NCBI GenBank assembly: GCA_933228675.1
Contig: OW121740.1
Location: forward strand, 6,761,442-6,825,441
Direction of reading: 5' to 3'
DNA length: 64,000 nt
From: Stomorhina lunata
Taxonomy: Eukaryota > Arthropoda > Insecta > Diptera > Rhiniidae
Shown here one piece after another: positions 11,741 to 22,659 of the stretch; positions within the stretch are counted from its first letter, which is position 1; every line of letters starts with the position of its first letter. A program made the position numbers and the translations under genes. The notes beneath the pieces were generated by a model. It worked only from the letters and a program-made list of their open reading frames with translations, had not been told where the DNA came from and did not search any database.

Positions 11741-13832
11741 GCGAAAATTGCTCTTAGAAATCTATAATTCCATTAGAATTAAAAACAAATTTATTGCCAT
11801 TAAGTTAAAAATTACAAAATCTTCTTTTTTTCAATACATAATTCATTTCTAATCATGAATGAAATTTCAAATGCTAGATAAAATTTATTTGAGATAAACT
11901 TATCCAAATATTAAATAATCATTAGCATGTTAAAATACTAATCAAATTTGTCATTTTAACTCTCTTTGGATACTAAAGTCATTGTATAAGAGTTACTTAA
12001 GAGACTATTAAGATACGCTTTTCGAGTTTCCAAGTAAGAGCTACTCAAGCAGGCATCAGACAAAAGTAAAGATTCTCGTAAATCCATACTACGAATATGT
12101 AGTACTACTTATTTGAGTGTGACAAGTGGCCACTTCAGTGGCTGATGATTGGTTTTGAAGGGGTGGAGCCCGAGTTGTTTGTCACTTTATTTTTATTTTT
12201 ACAATATCATCATCATCAACGCTATCATCATCATTATTATCAGGGTCCATGTCTGTATTAATCTTTGGTTTTTTTTTGTGGCGTATGTAGAATTTAAATG
12301 TACGTATCTACTTTTTCTTATGTGTTTAAATAATATTGAATTTCATTACAATTTTTTATTATGCTTTTGTTGTTGTTGTTTTTGCTTAAATGAAACCTGC
12401 TAAAATCAACACAAAACTGTCAAGAGTTTTTTAGCTAAAATAAACAAACTTTTACTTATTTATAACTACTGTGTTAAGTGTAAGAAAATAAATATTTTAA
12501 TTTCCTTTTTTGTTTCTACTATTTCTTCTTCTTTTGAGAGGAAATACTATACATCTAAATTTGAAACAGAAATTTAAGTATGTATGTATTTTATTTCCTT
12601 TTTATGAAATATCACAAATTATATGAAGTTGTTTTTGTTGGTTTTAGTAAATACACCATTTCCAATTCTAAATTTTATAGATGTATTTAGAACTAAGGAT
12701 CTGAAACTGTTTTTGGCATAAAATTTATGATAAACTGATTTTCTTTTAATACAAATTGTGAAAATTTACGGCACCTCATTTTTAATTTCGAATGTTTCAA
12801 AACGAAATGTAACTTTTACCTTTAGAAACTACTTTTGCGGTTAGAGGATCGAATAAATTAAACATATAAGTTGAGCTATAGTTTTATATCTTTATATACT
12901 AATTATCCCTTTAAATAGAATAAGACCTTCTTTAACAATTTATAGTAAAACAAGTTGTCTCAATTTACTCAAAAAGGTTTATAATGGATTTATTACGTTT
13001 TGGTGCGAACGTCTAAATATCTAGTTAAAATATAAACAAAAGCTATTAGAAATGGTGTAATAAAATGGGAAGAGCTTTTACAAAAAACAGGAGTATATCA
13101 TTATTTGTTCAAGACTCCCTTTTGTCTGAAAGCTAAAGCAAACAGACAGACAGAGTGAGAGAGTGAGAAGTAAACATGGATGATGTTAATAAATAAATTT
13201 ATTTCTTTTTATGTTTCCATTTTAGGTTGGATTTTATGTTCTATAAAATTTTTCTTCCAAATAAGATATACATCAAGTTAATGACAACAAAACAAAACAG
13301 CACAAATTAAAACATTTCATTTAAAAAGAAACATCTAAAAGAATCAATTCATTTGGGGATAAAAGTTAAGAGAAAAGTGTGATAATTACTTTACATCTAT
13401 ATAAGATAGGAAATGCTGTTAAAACATACATAATTTTAAGTCTATGTTAATCACATAATGTTAAACAAAAGCTGTAACAAGGTTGAAACCAAAGACACTA
13501 TAATATGAAAATGTTGGACTTCCATACATTGATTTACCGTATGGTCCATTTGAAAAGTCCAATAAAAAGACTTTTACTTTAATTCGGAAACAACTTATGA
13601 AGACGATTATCTAATGACGTGCTCATGAAATGTTTGTTTGTTTGTTTGTTTGTGCGTTTATGTGTTTTTCATTGTTTTTTATTCACTTTAATTTCACTTT
13701 TGGCAGCGTAATCTGATGAGGGATCATGTTTTTAAAATATACTTAACAGTCTTTTTTAAGAAGAAGATAGGAAATGCTTTCAGAGCATAATGTTAAGTTT
13801 ATTCAGAAATAAACTAAGCACTAATACTAGTT
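11741..13832. other. AT-rich non-coding stretch with simple repeats
   Basis: No gene is supported here. Visible structure is limited to an ATCATC/ATTATT run near 12200-12240, a CAGACAGACAGAGTGAGAGAG run near 13142-13165 and a (TTTG)n run near 13630-13652. A segment at about 13706-13735 (ATCTGATGAGGGATCATGTTT) recurs imperfectly at 14176-14205, on the far side of the SINE. Confidence 0.5.
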
Positions 13833-14156
13833 GTGAGCCGCCGTGGTATAGCAGCTTAGTCATCCGCCTAGCATACCAGAGGTCCCAAGTTCAATCCCTG
13901 GCCAACCCACTTGAAAAAAAAAAAAAAAATAATTTTCAAAAAAGCGGCAGTTCACCTCATAACTCAGCTAGCCACTGATTATTGAGTATTAGGCTATGAA
14001 AAACTTCTCCAACTAATACATTTGCCGTTCGGAGCCGGAGTTAAAAACGTAGGTCCTTTTCAATGAGTCTAAAAAATAGAATCGGATGCAGCTTATTGTC
14101 TGAGAGAGTACCCCTCGTTCCTATTGGAATGTTGTCGGGGAATTATATATATATAT
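13833..14156 (+). mobile_element. tRNA-derived SINE, copy 1
   Basis: The head GCCGCCGTGGTATAGCAGCT resembles a tRNA 5' half with an A-box-like segment, and AAGTTCAATCCC (13887-13898) resembles the B box. A poly(A)-rich linker at 13914-13930, a conserved body (around TTCGGAGCCGGAGTT) and an AT dinucleotide tail follow. TAATACTA at 13822-13829 and 14157-14164 is a likely target-site duplication, slightly offset from the head. A reverse-complement copy lies at 49029-49322, which shows this is a dispersed family. SINEs are transcribed by RNA polymerase III and mobilised by partner LINEs. Confidence 0.8.
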
Positions 14157-14470
14157 TAATACTAATGATAAAAACGGCGTTATCAGATGAGGGATTATGT
14201 TTCCAAAATAAGTATTTCTGAGTATTTTTTTCGGCAAATGCTGCCTATTCAATAGTGTATAGTGTATATACGATTTGGGTTACCTACTCTGGAAAGGGCA
14301 TTCAATGTTGGAATTTCATCATGTCTATTTCTGGTACAGTGAAGTTGAGCCATTTGTTATTATTTAAATGCATTTTTAAGATATTTGTTCTAGAACCAAA
14401 ATTCTTTTTTTATAACGACGGGCCAAACACCGAAGGAGGAGGATGCTGTGGTAATTATTAATTGTATTAA

Positions 14471-15202
14471 AAGTAAGTAAGAAAGTGCTACAGTCGGTCA
14501 AGCCCGTCCATACGATACGATACCCTTCACCACTAAAGTCAAAGGTGTTCTCTTTTCTGTATAAAGACAAATATTTGCTAAATTTTGTTATCATACAAAC
14601 ATTTTCTCACAACTTGTATATTTAAGCTGTTTCCGTCATTTGGACTTTTATGAGAGCTTGGGTCAAATGTGGACCGATTATCTCGAAATTTAGCAAATTA
14701 TTAACAGTTTTTACAAAAATTATGTGTGCAAAAAATAACCTCAAAATTCTCATATCTTCAGATTTATGATCGTTTTAGAAATTTTTGTCTCATTTAGTAC
14801 ATTTTGACAGAAGATTTTGTATGGGAGCTATGGTCAAATGTGGACCGATTTCATTTGTTTTAAATTTCATGAAAAACTATTTATATTTGTGGCCAAAATA
14901 TTAATTACGGGAAGTGGGACCTACGGGAGGTACCATAGATAATTTACATATTTAGACGAATTTCAATAGCCATGGTCCTACTATCAAAAAAATGATATGT
15001 GTAAAATTTTATCAAATTATATTTATAATTGCGACCTCTACTTTGGTTACATGGTTTACGGGAGGGTCCAGCCAGCCAGCAGAAAGTGATTCTAAGCCTA
15101 TTGGTATACTAAAAGGTGGGTCTAAGACAAATATTTCTATGCGTTACATACATCAGCAAAAACTTATAATACCCATTCCACCTATAGTGGTGAAGGGTAT
15201 AA
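14471..15202 (-). mobile_element. Mini-me/Helentron-like repeat, copy 1 (reverse)
   Basis: This is a diverged, 732-bp, reverse-oriented copy of the repeat also found at 19249, 20233, 34001 and 55039. On the plus strand it starts with AAGTAAGTAAGAAAGTGCTA (reverse of the TTACTTGTT end) and ends GTGGTGAAGGGTATAA. It retains the blocks for 'gacccaccttttagtatacc' and 'ttagaatcactttct' in reverse. It lacks most of the GTCC microsatellite and the GTCGATTTAGC core that the other copies keep. Confidence 0.8.
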
Positions 15203-16068
15203 CTAATAATTACAGAAACTGATGTTGCCGTGGCTACGGCTTGCATCCAGGCTGAATACGATATAAGATAAAAGATAGAAAATAATTTCGTAGGGAAATA
15301 TTTGGAGAACTTTGAACTAATCAATTCAATCTTTCAAAATTCTGTTATCTTCTATTATATTTCAATCTAGAATTTAGCAAAATATTTCTACTACCATTTC
15401 CATTAAACGCACACTCCCAGATGTGTTAATTAGTTAAACATGATGTTTCCTACTCATTCCACATAGTTAGACCGACTTACTAAAGCTTAAGCTTCTGCAG
15501 AGGCAAATTGTCCAAATAACTAAATGGCTTAAAGGCAGACAGTTAGTCAGTCAGCCTGAGCAACTGAAAGTCAAGTCAAACTGTCTACCAATAAAAAGAA
15601 TCTACCAACCGTAAATGGTAGTGTTATGGAGTACAACAAAAAGATCATAAACAGAAGAAGACGTTATGTTTTATTAACTTTTGTGAGATTTTTTTCTTAA
15701 TGGTAACGGCAATTTTATCGCAACATTTAGTCAGCAGCACAAACGTGTCTGTGGTAAATACAAACGAACTTATTTGGAAGCGGTTAAAATGTAGTGCATA
15801 CAATTTAATACCGGAACAAAAGCATAGACATTTTTGACACTTGGAGTAAAAAACAAAACAAAAGGCCTACAGCAGTATTTCCAAAAACCTTGCCTAAGGG
15901 CGCTTACACATTTTATAGAGAGAAACATTGGCAAAAAACTCACACTATATAGCATATATTTAGGTATAATAATATTAGTTTGGGGAACACTGACCTAAAG
16001 CCGAAGTGTGAAGAATAAGAGAGTGTGATTTGACAAATTTCAAGAATTTACTTAAACTTAACATTGTA
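15203..16068. other. Non-coding stretch
   Basis: No gene is recognised. A short segment near 15865-15905 (CAGCAGTATTTCCAAAAACC) resembles 54748-54775, next to the Transib-like fragment, so some of this stretch is probably old repeat. A small TCAG/CAGC-rich patch lies near 15545-15575. Confidence 0.4.
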
Positions 16069-17368
16069 ATGGGTGTTTTTTTTAGAGGTATAGAACTTCG
16101 AATTGAAATAAAACACAAGAAAATCGTTTTAATGTCCATCAATTTGGCTTTATTGGAAGGATAATTTTATGCCATTAATGTTTAAATATGATTTCGGGCA
16201 TGTGGCCGTCGCGGCTGGCTCGAATAAAGCCAATTCTACAGGTCCAATTTTCAACTACTTTTTCGAGCATATGGGGCCGTATGTTGGCAATAACGCAACG
16301 AATGTTGGCTTCCAAGTCCCCTAACGTTTCTGGTTTGTTGGCGTAGACGAGCGACTTCACATATCCCCAAAGAAAATAATCCAGTGGTGTCAAATCGCAC
16401 GATCTTGGTGGCCAATTGACAGGTCCATTCCGCGAAATTATGCGCTCATCGAATGTTTCCTTCAATAAATCAATTGTGACGTGCGCTGTGTGGCATGTAG
16501 CGCCGTCTTGTTGGAACCACAACTCATCCACATTCATGCCATCCAATTGGGGAACAAAATAGTCGGTTATCATGGCTCTATACCGGTCTCAATTTATGGT
16601 AACTAACTCTCCAGCATTATTTCCGAAGAAGTATGGCCCAATGACTCCACCAGCCCGTAGAGCACACCAAACAGTCAGTTTTTGTGGATGTAATGGCGTC
16701 TCAAGGGTCTCATGTGGATTCTCTTCACTCCAAATGCGGCAATTTTGCTTGTTGACGTAGCCATTCAACCAAAAATGAGCCTCATCACTGAACAAAATTT
16801 TGCGATGAAAATCAGCATCGAGATCAATCTCATTTTCGGCCCATACACCAAAATCACGACGCATTGCATGGTGTTGCGGCTTTAATTCTTGCACAAGCTG
16901 GATCTTGTAAGGTCGCAAGCCAAGATCTTTGCGCAAAATCTTCCATAAAGTTGATGGACAAAGCTCCAATTGCTGTGCACGGTGGCGATTTGATTCATTC
17001 TTGTCCTCTTCAACACTTTGCTCTACAGCGGCAATTGTTTCTTCGGTGCGCACTGTTCGACGTCGCTGCGGATGCGTATTATCACATAGAGTAAACGTAG
17101 TGCGAAAATGATCCATGGTAAACCGAATTAATTGCTCTGATGGACGATTATGTCGACCATAAAATGGACGGAGCTTGCGGTAAACTTCGCGAACTGAACC
17201 ATTATTTTCGAAATAAATTTGCACGATTTGCAAGCGTTGTTCTTTTGTCAACCTGTGATGAAATGGCAAACCAAACTAAATATTAATCACTTGACAGCTG
17301 ACAAAATGGCCGCCAGTTAAAAAAGTGATGCCAACTTAAAGTTCTATACCTCAATAAAAAACACCCGA
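16069..17368 (-). mobile_element. Mariner-superfamily DNA transposon (almost intact)
   Basis: This is a 1,300-bp element flanked by TA at 16067-16068 and 17369-17370, the target duplication expected for the IS630-Tc1-mariner superfamily. The terminal inverted repeats are about 27 bp: GGGTGTTTTTTTTAGAGGTA followed by TAGAACT on the left, and GGGTGTTTTTTATTGAGGTA with the same ending on the right (reverse). The transposase frame is on the minus strand. Confidence 0.95.
16175..17269 (-). pseudogene. Mariner-superfamily transposase with one in-frame stop
   Basis: The frame runs from ATG at 17269 to the stop ending at 16175 and spans 365 codons including the terminator. It is interrupted by one TGA at about 16589-16591, at codon 227. 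The frame is unshifted across it: ...AGELVTIN, stop, DRYRAMITDYF... . The N-terminus has a helix-turn-helix region (LTKEQRLQIVQIYFENNGSV). The DDE/D catalytic core shows the first Asp in ILFSDEAHFW, the second in WFQQDGATCH and the third in RSCDLTPLDYFLWG. By my count 36 residues separate the second and third Asp. The transposase would cut and paste the element at TA sites in the nucleus. The stop lies between the first and second Asp, so this copy should be inactive unless read through. Length is normal for the superfamily and no other lesion is visible. Confidence 0.93.
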
Positions 17369-17370
17369 TA

Positions 17371-19248
17371 GAAGTAAAATATGTAACGAAAATTTTTTAT
17401 ATTTTCTATTAAAATACTTGAGGTTCTTCTTACAGTTTTAGGAAAATATTACACATATCTGATTAGATGAACTCCCTAGAATTAAAATCTAATAAATATA
17501 TCGAATATTGTAACCTTTAATGTTATATTAAGGTATAAAAGTTAAAAAAAATCTTTAGCTTTCAGCTTTATTTTCATTTTTAAAACTTAATTTAATTCAA
17601 TTTTAAAAATTTTTTCCAGCCCTAATATTTTTCAATACGCCGTACAAAACCTTGTACTAAAAAATGCAAATTTATGCGTTTTAAATTAAAATTCAAACAT
17701 ATTTTTTTTTGTTTTTAACTTTTTTTAAACTCAGTAACGTTTGCTTTCCATTTTATAATGACTATAGTTGTTTTTTACGAATTTACGCGTGTGGCTTAGG
17801 AACTAACCAAATTATTTTACACCCGCTTTTTTCTTTACTTGAGTCTTGTAGTTTAAAGCTTTTGTGTTGTACTTCCGGGAAATAGAATTTAAATGCACAA
17901 TTTCACATAAAATAGTAAAAATTATTAAAAAAAAGAGTGGCAAGTGTATGTAAATGTAGTGTTTAGGAAAGTTAAGTTTAAATAATGAAAGAATATGATT
18001 TTTTCATATCTTGAGGTAGGTTAAGGTAGGGCCTTTCGTTAAACATTAATTGTATTTAACTGTATTTTCCGGTTAGCGGTAGTTGGGGTATGCTTACAAT
18101 TTTAATTTTAAATAATAAAAATACTTTTTTTTTAACCAGACACACACTTTTAGATATCTTTGCCCATATCAAGAGTTTATGGGAAACTCTGTGGGACAAA
18201 AATAATTTTGACGCATTTTGTAAAAACAAAAACTGGAACCCTTTTACAAACATATATATAAATATACAAATTTAATGAAAATTGGCACAGTTTCATCAAA
18301 CTACACTAGACAACAAATTCAATATTTTGCGTTACATATTATAACCACTATATTTTTAATATTCGCTATGATCTTCTGACTATAATGGACAATTTGTTTT
18401 TTTACAAAATTTTATATTTTTGAAAACGCTGGTCCACCGTTTTCATCATATCTTTGAAACAGTTTGTTCGATTTCGTTGAAATTCACATAATATATAGTC
18501 AATAAATTTATCGTTAAGACGCTTTAAAATAATTTTTATAGTTTAAGGAATTCGGGAGTTATATGAACTTTAAAGAAAAAAAAAATGTTACTAAAACATT
18601 TAATTTTTTAAAAATTCATAAAAAAATCAAAGATTTATAAAATAAAGTAAAAATACCCAATTTTGTATTTAAGCCATTTTCGTCATTGGGTCTTTTATAG
18701 AAGCTAGGTTTAAATTTTGGAACAATTTTCTTGAAATTTAGCAATTTTATTACAAAAATTATGTGTGCATCAAACAAACATAAAATTTTGCATTATCTTC
18801 AGATTTTGGAGAGTTTCTGTACATTTCGACGCATTTGAATGGCTTTTGTCGGAAGGTCTTGTATAGGACCAATGGTCAAATATGAATCGGTTTCAATAAG
18901 CCACCGATTTTACATAAGTCACCGATTTTGTATAAGAAACCTTCTTCTAAATTTCATAAAAATATATTGAAATTTGTGGCCAAAATCTAAATTCTCCTTT
19001 TCACCACCTTTCGGCTCTTTACTATCCCCTTTCCAAAGAAGATAACAGAATTCGTATATATTCTATATATGAATGTATAGCCAGTGAGTGTTACTAATCT
19101 TTAAAAAAAAATGACTAATTAAACCTATGGAAGGTACCCGTTTTTATTCAACATGTCTGTGCCAAACTTTATAGTGGTAAAGGCAAATGTGTGGCGTAAA
19201 ATTATATTCCATGAAGAGCATTGTTTCAACATTTTTAACAACTTTGTT
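17371..19248. other. AT-rich non-coding stretch
   Basis: No supported gene. Several segments (near 18660-18990) resemble decayed interior sequence of the mini-me-like repeat, for example 'tgtgtgcatcaaacaa' and 'catttgaatggcttttgtcgg', so an old copy may be present. The stretch just before 19249 shares the string TGTCTGTGCCAAA with 20035-20047. Confidence 0.4.
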
Positions 19249-20025
19249 TATACCCTTCACCACCATAGGTGGAACGCATAGAAATATTTGTCTTAGACAC
19301 ACCTTTTAGTATACCAATAGGCTTAGAATCACTTTCTGAGTCGATTTAGCGATGTCCGTCCGTCCGTCTGGCTGGCTGGCTGTCTGGCTGGCTGGACCCC
19401 CATGTAAACCTTGTAATCAAACTACAGGTCGCAATTCTAAAGATAATTTGCTGAAATTTGGCACAGATCATTTTTTTGATAATGGGAACATGGCTATTGA
19501 AATTCGTCAAAATCGGTTTATTATTTATGGTACCTCCTATAGGTCCCACTTCCCGGAATTGATATATTGGCCACAAATATCAATATTTTTTCATGAAATT
19601 TGAAATATATACTCCTTATATAAACTTAAATCTGTACCAAAATTTCGTTGAAATCGGTCCACATTTGACCATAGCTCCCATACAAACTCTTCTTTAAAAA
19701 CGCACTAAATGAGACAAAAAATCACTAAAACGCTCGTAAATCTGAAGATAATACAAATTTTGAGTTTATTTTTTGCATACATAATTTTTGTAACAACTGT
19801 AATCAATTTGTCAAATTTCGAGATAATCGGTCCACATTTGACTCTAGCTCTCATATAAGTCCAAATGACGGAAACAGCTTAAATATAAGTTTTAAGCAAA
19901 TGTTTATATGATGGTAAAATTTAGCAAATACTTGTCTTTATACAGGAAAAATAACACTTTTAACCTAAGTGGTGAAGAGTATCGTATGGTCTGGCTTGAC
20001 CGACTATAGCACTTTCTTACTTGTT
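19249..20025 (+). mobile_element. Mini-me/Helentron-like repeat, copy 2
   Basis: It starts ATACCCTTCACCACCATAGG and carries the GAGTCGATTTAGCGATGTCC core followed by a GTCC/GGCT microsatellite at about 19350-19397. It ends with the hairpin around GGCTTGACCGAC and then CTTTCTTACTTGTT. The 33-base segment after the first hairpin that other copies have (AAAGGGTATTATAAGTTTGT and onward) is missing. Association of GTCY microsatellites with a conserved core is the hallmark reported for mini-me elements of flies. Confidence 0.85.
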
Positions 20026-20232
20026 ATGCAATATGTCTGTGCCAAATTTCATAAAGGTAAAGGCATGTCTGTGGCTTTAAGGAGCGTAAAATGATATTCC
20101 GGGTAGAACATTGTTTGGGGGTACCCTTAATTTTTTAACGATTTTGTTTATTTTTAACAGGCTTTGTCCCTATAGCAAGAAAAATAAATTTATGCCAAAT
20201 CTCATGAAAATATCTTAAAAATTGTACTTAAT

Positions 20233-20984
20233 TATACCCTTCACCACCATAGGTGGAAAGGGTATTATAAGTTTGTGCTGATGTATGTAACGCATAGAAA
20301 TATTTGTCTTAGACCCACCTTTTAGTATACCAATAGGCTTAGAATCACTTTCTGAGTCGATTTAGCGATGTCCGTCCGTCCGTCCGTCTGGCTGGCTGGC
20401 TGGCTATCTGGATCCCCATGTAAACCTTGTATTCAAACTACAGGTCGCAATTCTAAAGATAATTTGCTGAAATTTGACACAGATCATTTTTTTGATAATG
20501 GGACCATGGCTATTGAAATTGGTCAAAATCGGTCCATTATTTATGGTACCTCCCATAGGTCCCACTTCCCGGAATTGTCATATTGGCCACAAATAATTCA
20601 TGAAATTTAAAACAAATACTGCTTATATAAACTAAAATCACTGTACCAAATTTCGTTGAAATCGGTCCACGTTTGACCATAGCTCCCATACAAACTCTTC
20701 TTTAAAAACGCACTAAATGAGACAAAAAATCGCTAAAACGCTCGTAAATCTAAAGATAATGAAAATTTTGAGTTTATTTTTTTGCATACATAATTTTTGT
20801 AACAACTGTAATCAATTTGCCAAATTTCAAGATAATCGGTATAACATAATAATCGATAATTTTTGTATGATGGCAAAATTTAGCAAATATTTGTCTTTAT
20901 ACAGGAAAAATAACACCTTTGACCTTAGTGGTGAAGGGTATCGTATGGTCGTGCTTGACCGACTATAGCGCTTTTTTACTTGTT
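20233..20984 (+). mobile_element. Mini-me/Helentron-like repeat, copy 3
   Basis: This copy has a complete 5' end (TATACCCTTCACCACCATAG, then the GGTGGAAAGGGTAT half of the hairpin), the GTCGATTTAGC core and GTCC/GGCT microsatellite at about 20360-20405. It ends ...CTTGACCGACTATAGCGC and TTACTTGTT. The spacer from copy 2 (20026-20232) begins with a sequence homologous to the stretch just before copy 2, so the pair may come from a local duplication. Confidence 0.87.
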
Positions 20985-21782
20985 TTTTATGATTTTTTAA
21001 AAAATATTTTTTTTTTAATTTTGCAAAAAAAAGGATATTTTTTTAAATTGCGATGTAAATAACTCCAAAACCGTTGACCACACAAAAAACTTGTGTTAGT
21101 ACAACTTAAGGGCAATTGTGTTCTTAGTCCACTAATGTATTTTTCAATAAATTTGGATAAGTCGTTTTCAATATACGGTAATATAACTAGGACAACCTCT
21201 ATAAAAATTCAACATTTTAGAAAGAAAAACTATTAAAAAAAATTCAAATAAATTTTTGTTAGTTTAAAGAAATGTTCTTATCTTTTTTTAGCGTTGTAAA
21301 TAATGTATTAAAAAAATAATGGCAATATTTTAAATTTATTATTTATATACAAATAGGTAATTAATTTGATATATTTAATCAATAAAAGAAAACCAAATGT
21401 CACATTAAATTTATCTCTTGGTCTTTTGTTATTTCGAGTAATTTTACCACTTCCCTTATCAGTTCGGTCGCCAACGATATAGTATGTCAGTGGCCAATAA
21501 ATGATTACGGTAGTGCTTTCATAAATAAAATTTAACACAAAACTGATACATATGTATTTACTAAAAATAAACTTAAAATAATAACAATTACATATTAAAG
21601 GTATTTAAATAGACTTATGACATTTTGGCTTTATTACAAATTATCAATAATTCAAATATGTAATCAGATATTTAGGGACAAAGCTACCTACACTTGTTTC
21701 TTTATTAATAAAGCAAATGTTTTATTACTACAATATTTATTATAAAAGAAGTAATGAATCAGTTACAGATAAAAGGACCTTT
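20985..21782. other. Non-coding stretch with one unassigned short ORF
   Basis: This stretch is AT-rich. A minus-strand ORF at 21308-21538 (76 codons, containing VGDRTDKGSGKITRNNKRPR) has a composition closer to coding than its surroundings, but I recognise no domain. No splice context or start signal makes it a convincing gene. Confidence 0.35.
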
Positions 21783-22180
21783 GTCACTTTTTTATTATTG
21801 AATTTTTATAACAAAAGTCTAAAGTTCATAACTAGAGGGATTGATTTCTATTTTAACTTCTAAAAACTTATAATAAATGCCATTCATAAAATGTAAGATA
21901 AGCCATTTTTAAAACCCTCGATTCACATAGTGATAAATTGCCTATGGCTCGAATTTGTATTTATTTAAGGATTTGATTAGCGTCACTTTTTTATTATTGA
22001 ATTTTTATAACAAAAGTCTAAAGTTCATAACTAGAGGGATTGATTTCTATTTTAACTTCTAAAAACTTATAATAAATGCCATTCATAAAATGTAAGATAA
22101 GCCATTTTTAAAACCCTCGATTCACATAGTGATAAATTGCCTATGGCTCGAATTTGTATTTATTTAAGGATTTGATTAGC
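21783..22180. repeat. Exact 199-bp tandem duplication
   Basis: The segments 21783-21981 and 21982-22180 appear identical by eye over 199 bases each. Immediately after, a ~25-bp unit (GCGTTACCTTGTATAAGCTA...) is also duplicated, at about 22179-22230. The complete lack of divergence points to a very recent event or an assembly artefact. Confidence 0.9.
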
Positions 22181-22659
22181 GTTACCTTGTATAAGCTATT
22201 TGAGCGTTACCTTGTATAAGCTATTGAAGTTTATCATCGAGTTATCAAAGTTTTTCCCTCATTCAATCATTTTTTCTGAATGAGTTTTAATTTAATTAAA
22301 TAGATTAGAATCGCTACTAGAAGTTAAGTGTTTGTCGCCTCCTATTTGTTAGGCATATGTGAACATTGTGTTCTACACCCTCAAAATAATTATGTTAAAT
22401 TGTTGCTGTGGTTTGTTTTTAATAATCTAAATTTCATGGAATTCTAAATTCATTTAATTTCAATGATAAAATAGATTATAATTAAATATTTTCAAGAGGT
22501 TTCAATTCCAATGATAGCAACAATTTTGATGATGGGATAAGATTGGGTTAGTGACGGCAAGTATTTAAAATTGCCTTTACAGAGGGAAAAATATCAAAAA
22601 TTTTCTTTCTTCTTTAAGTATAATTTTTACGAAAATAGAATTTTCGAAATATTCTATAT

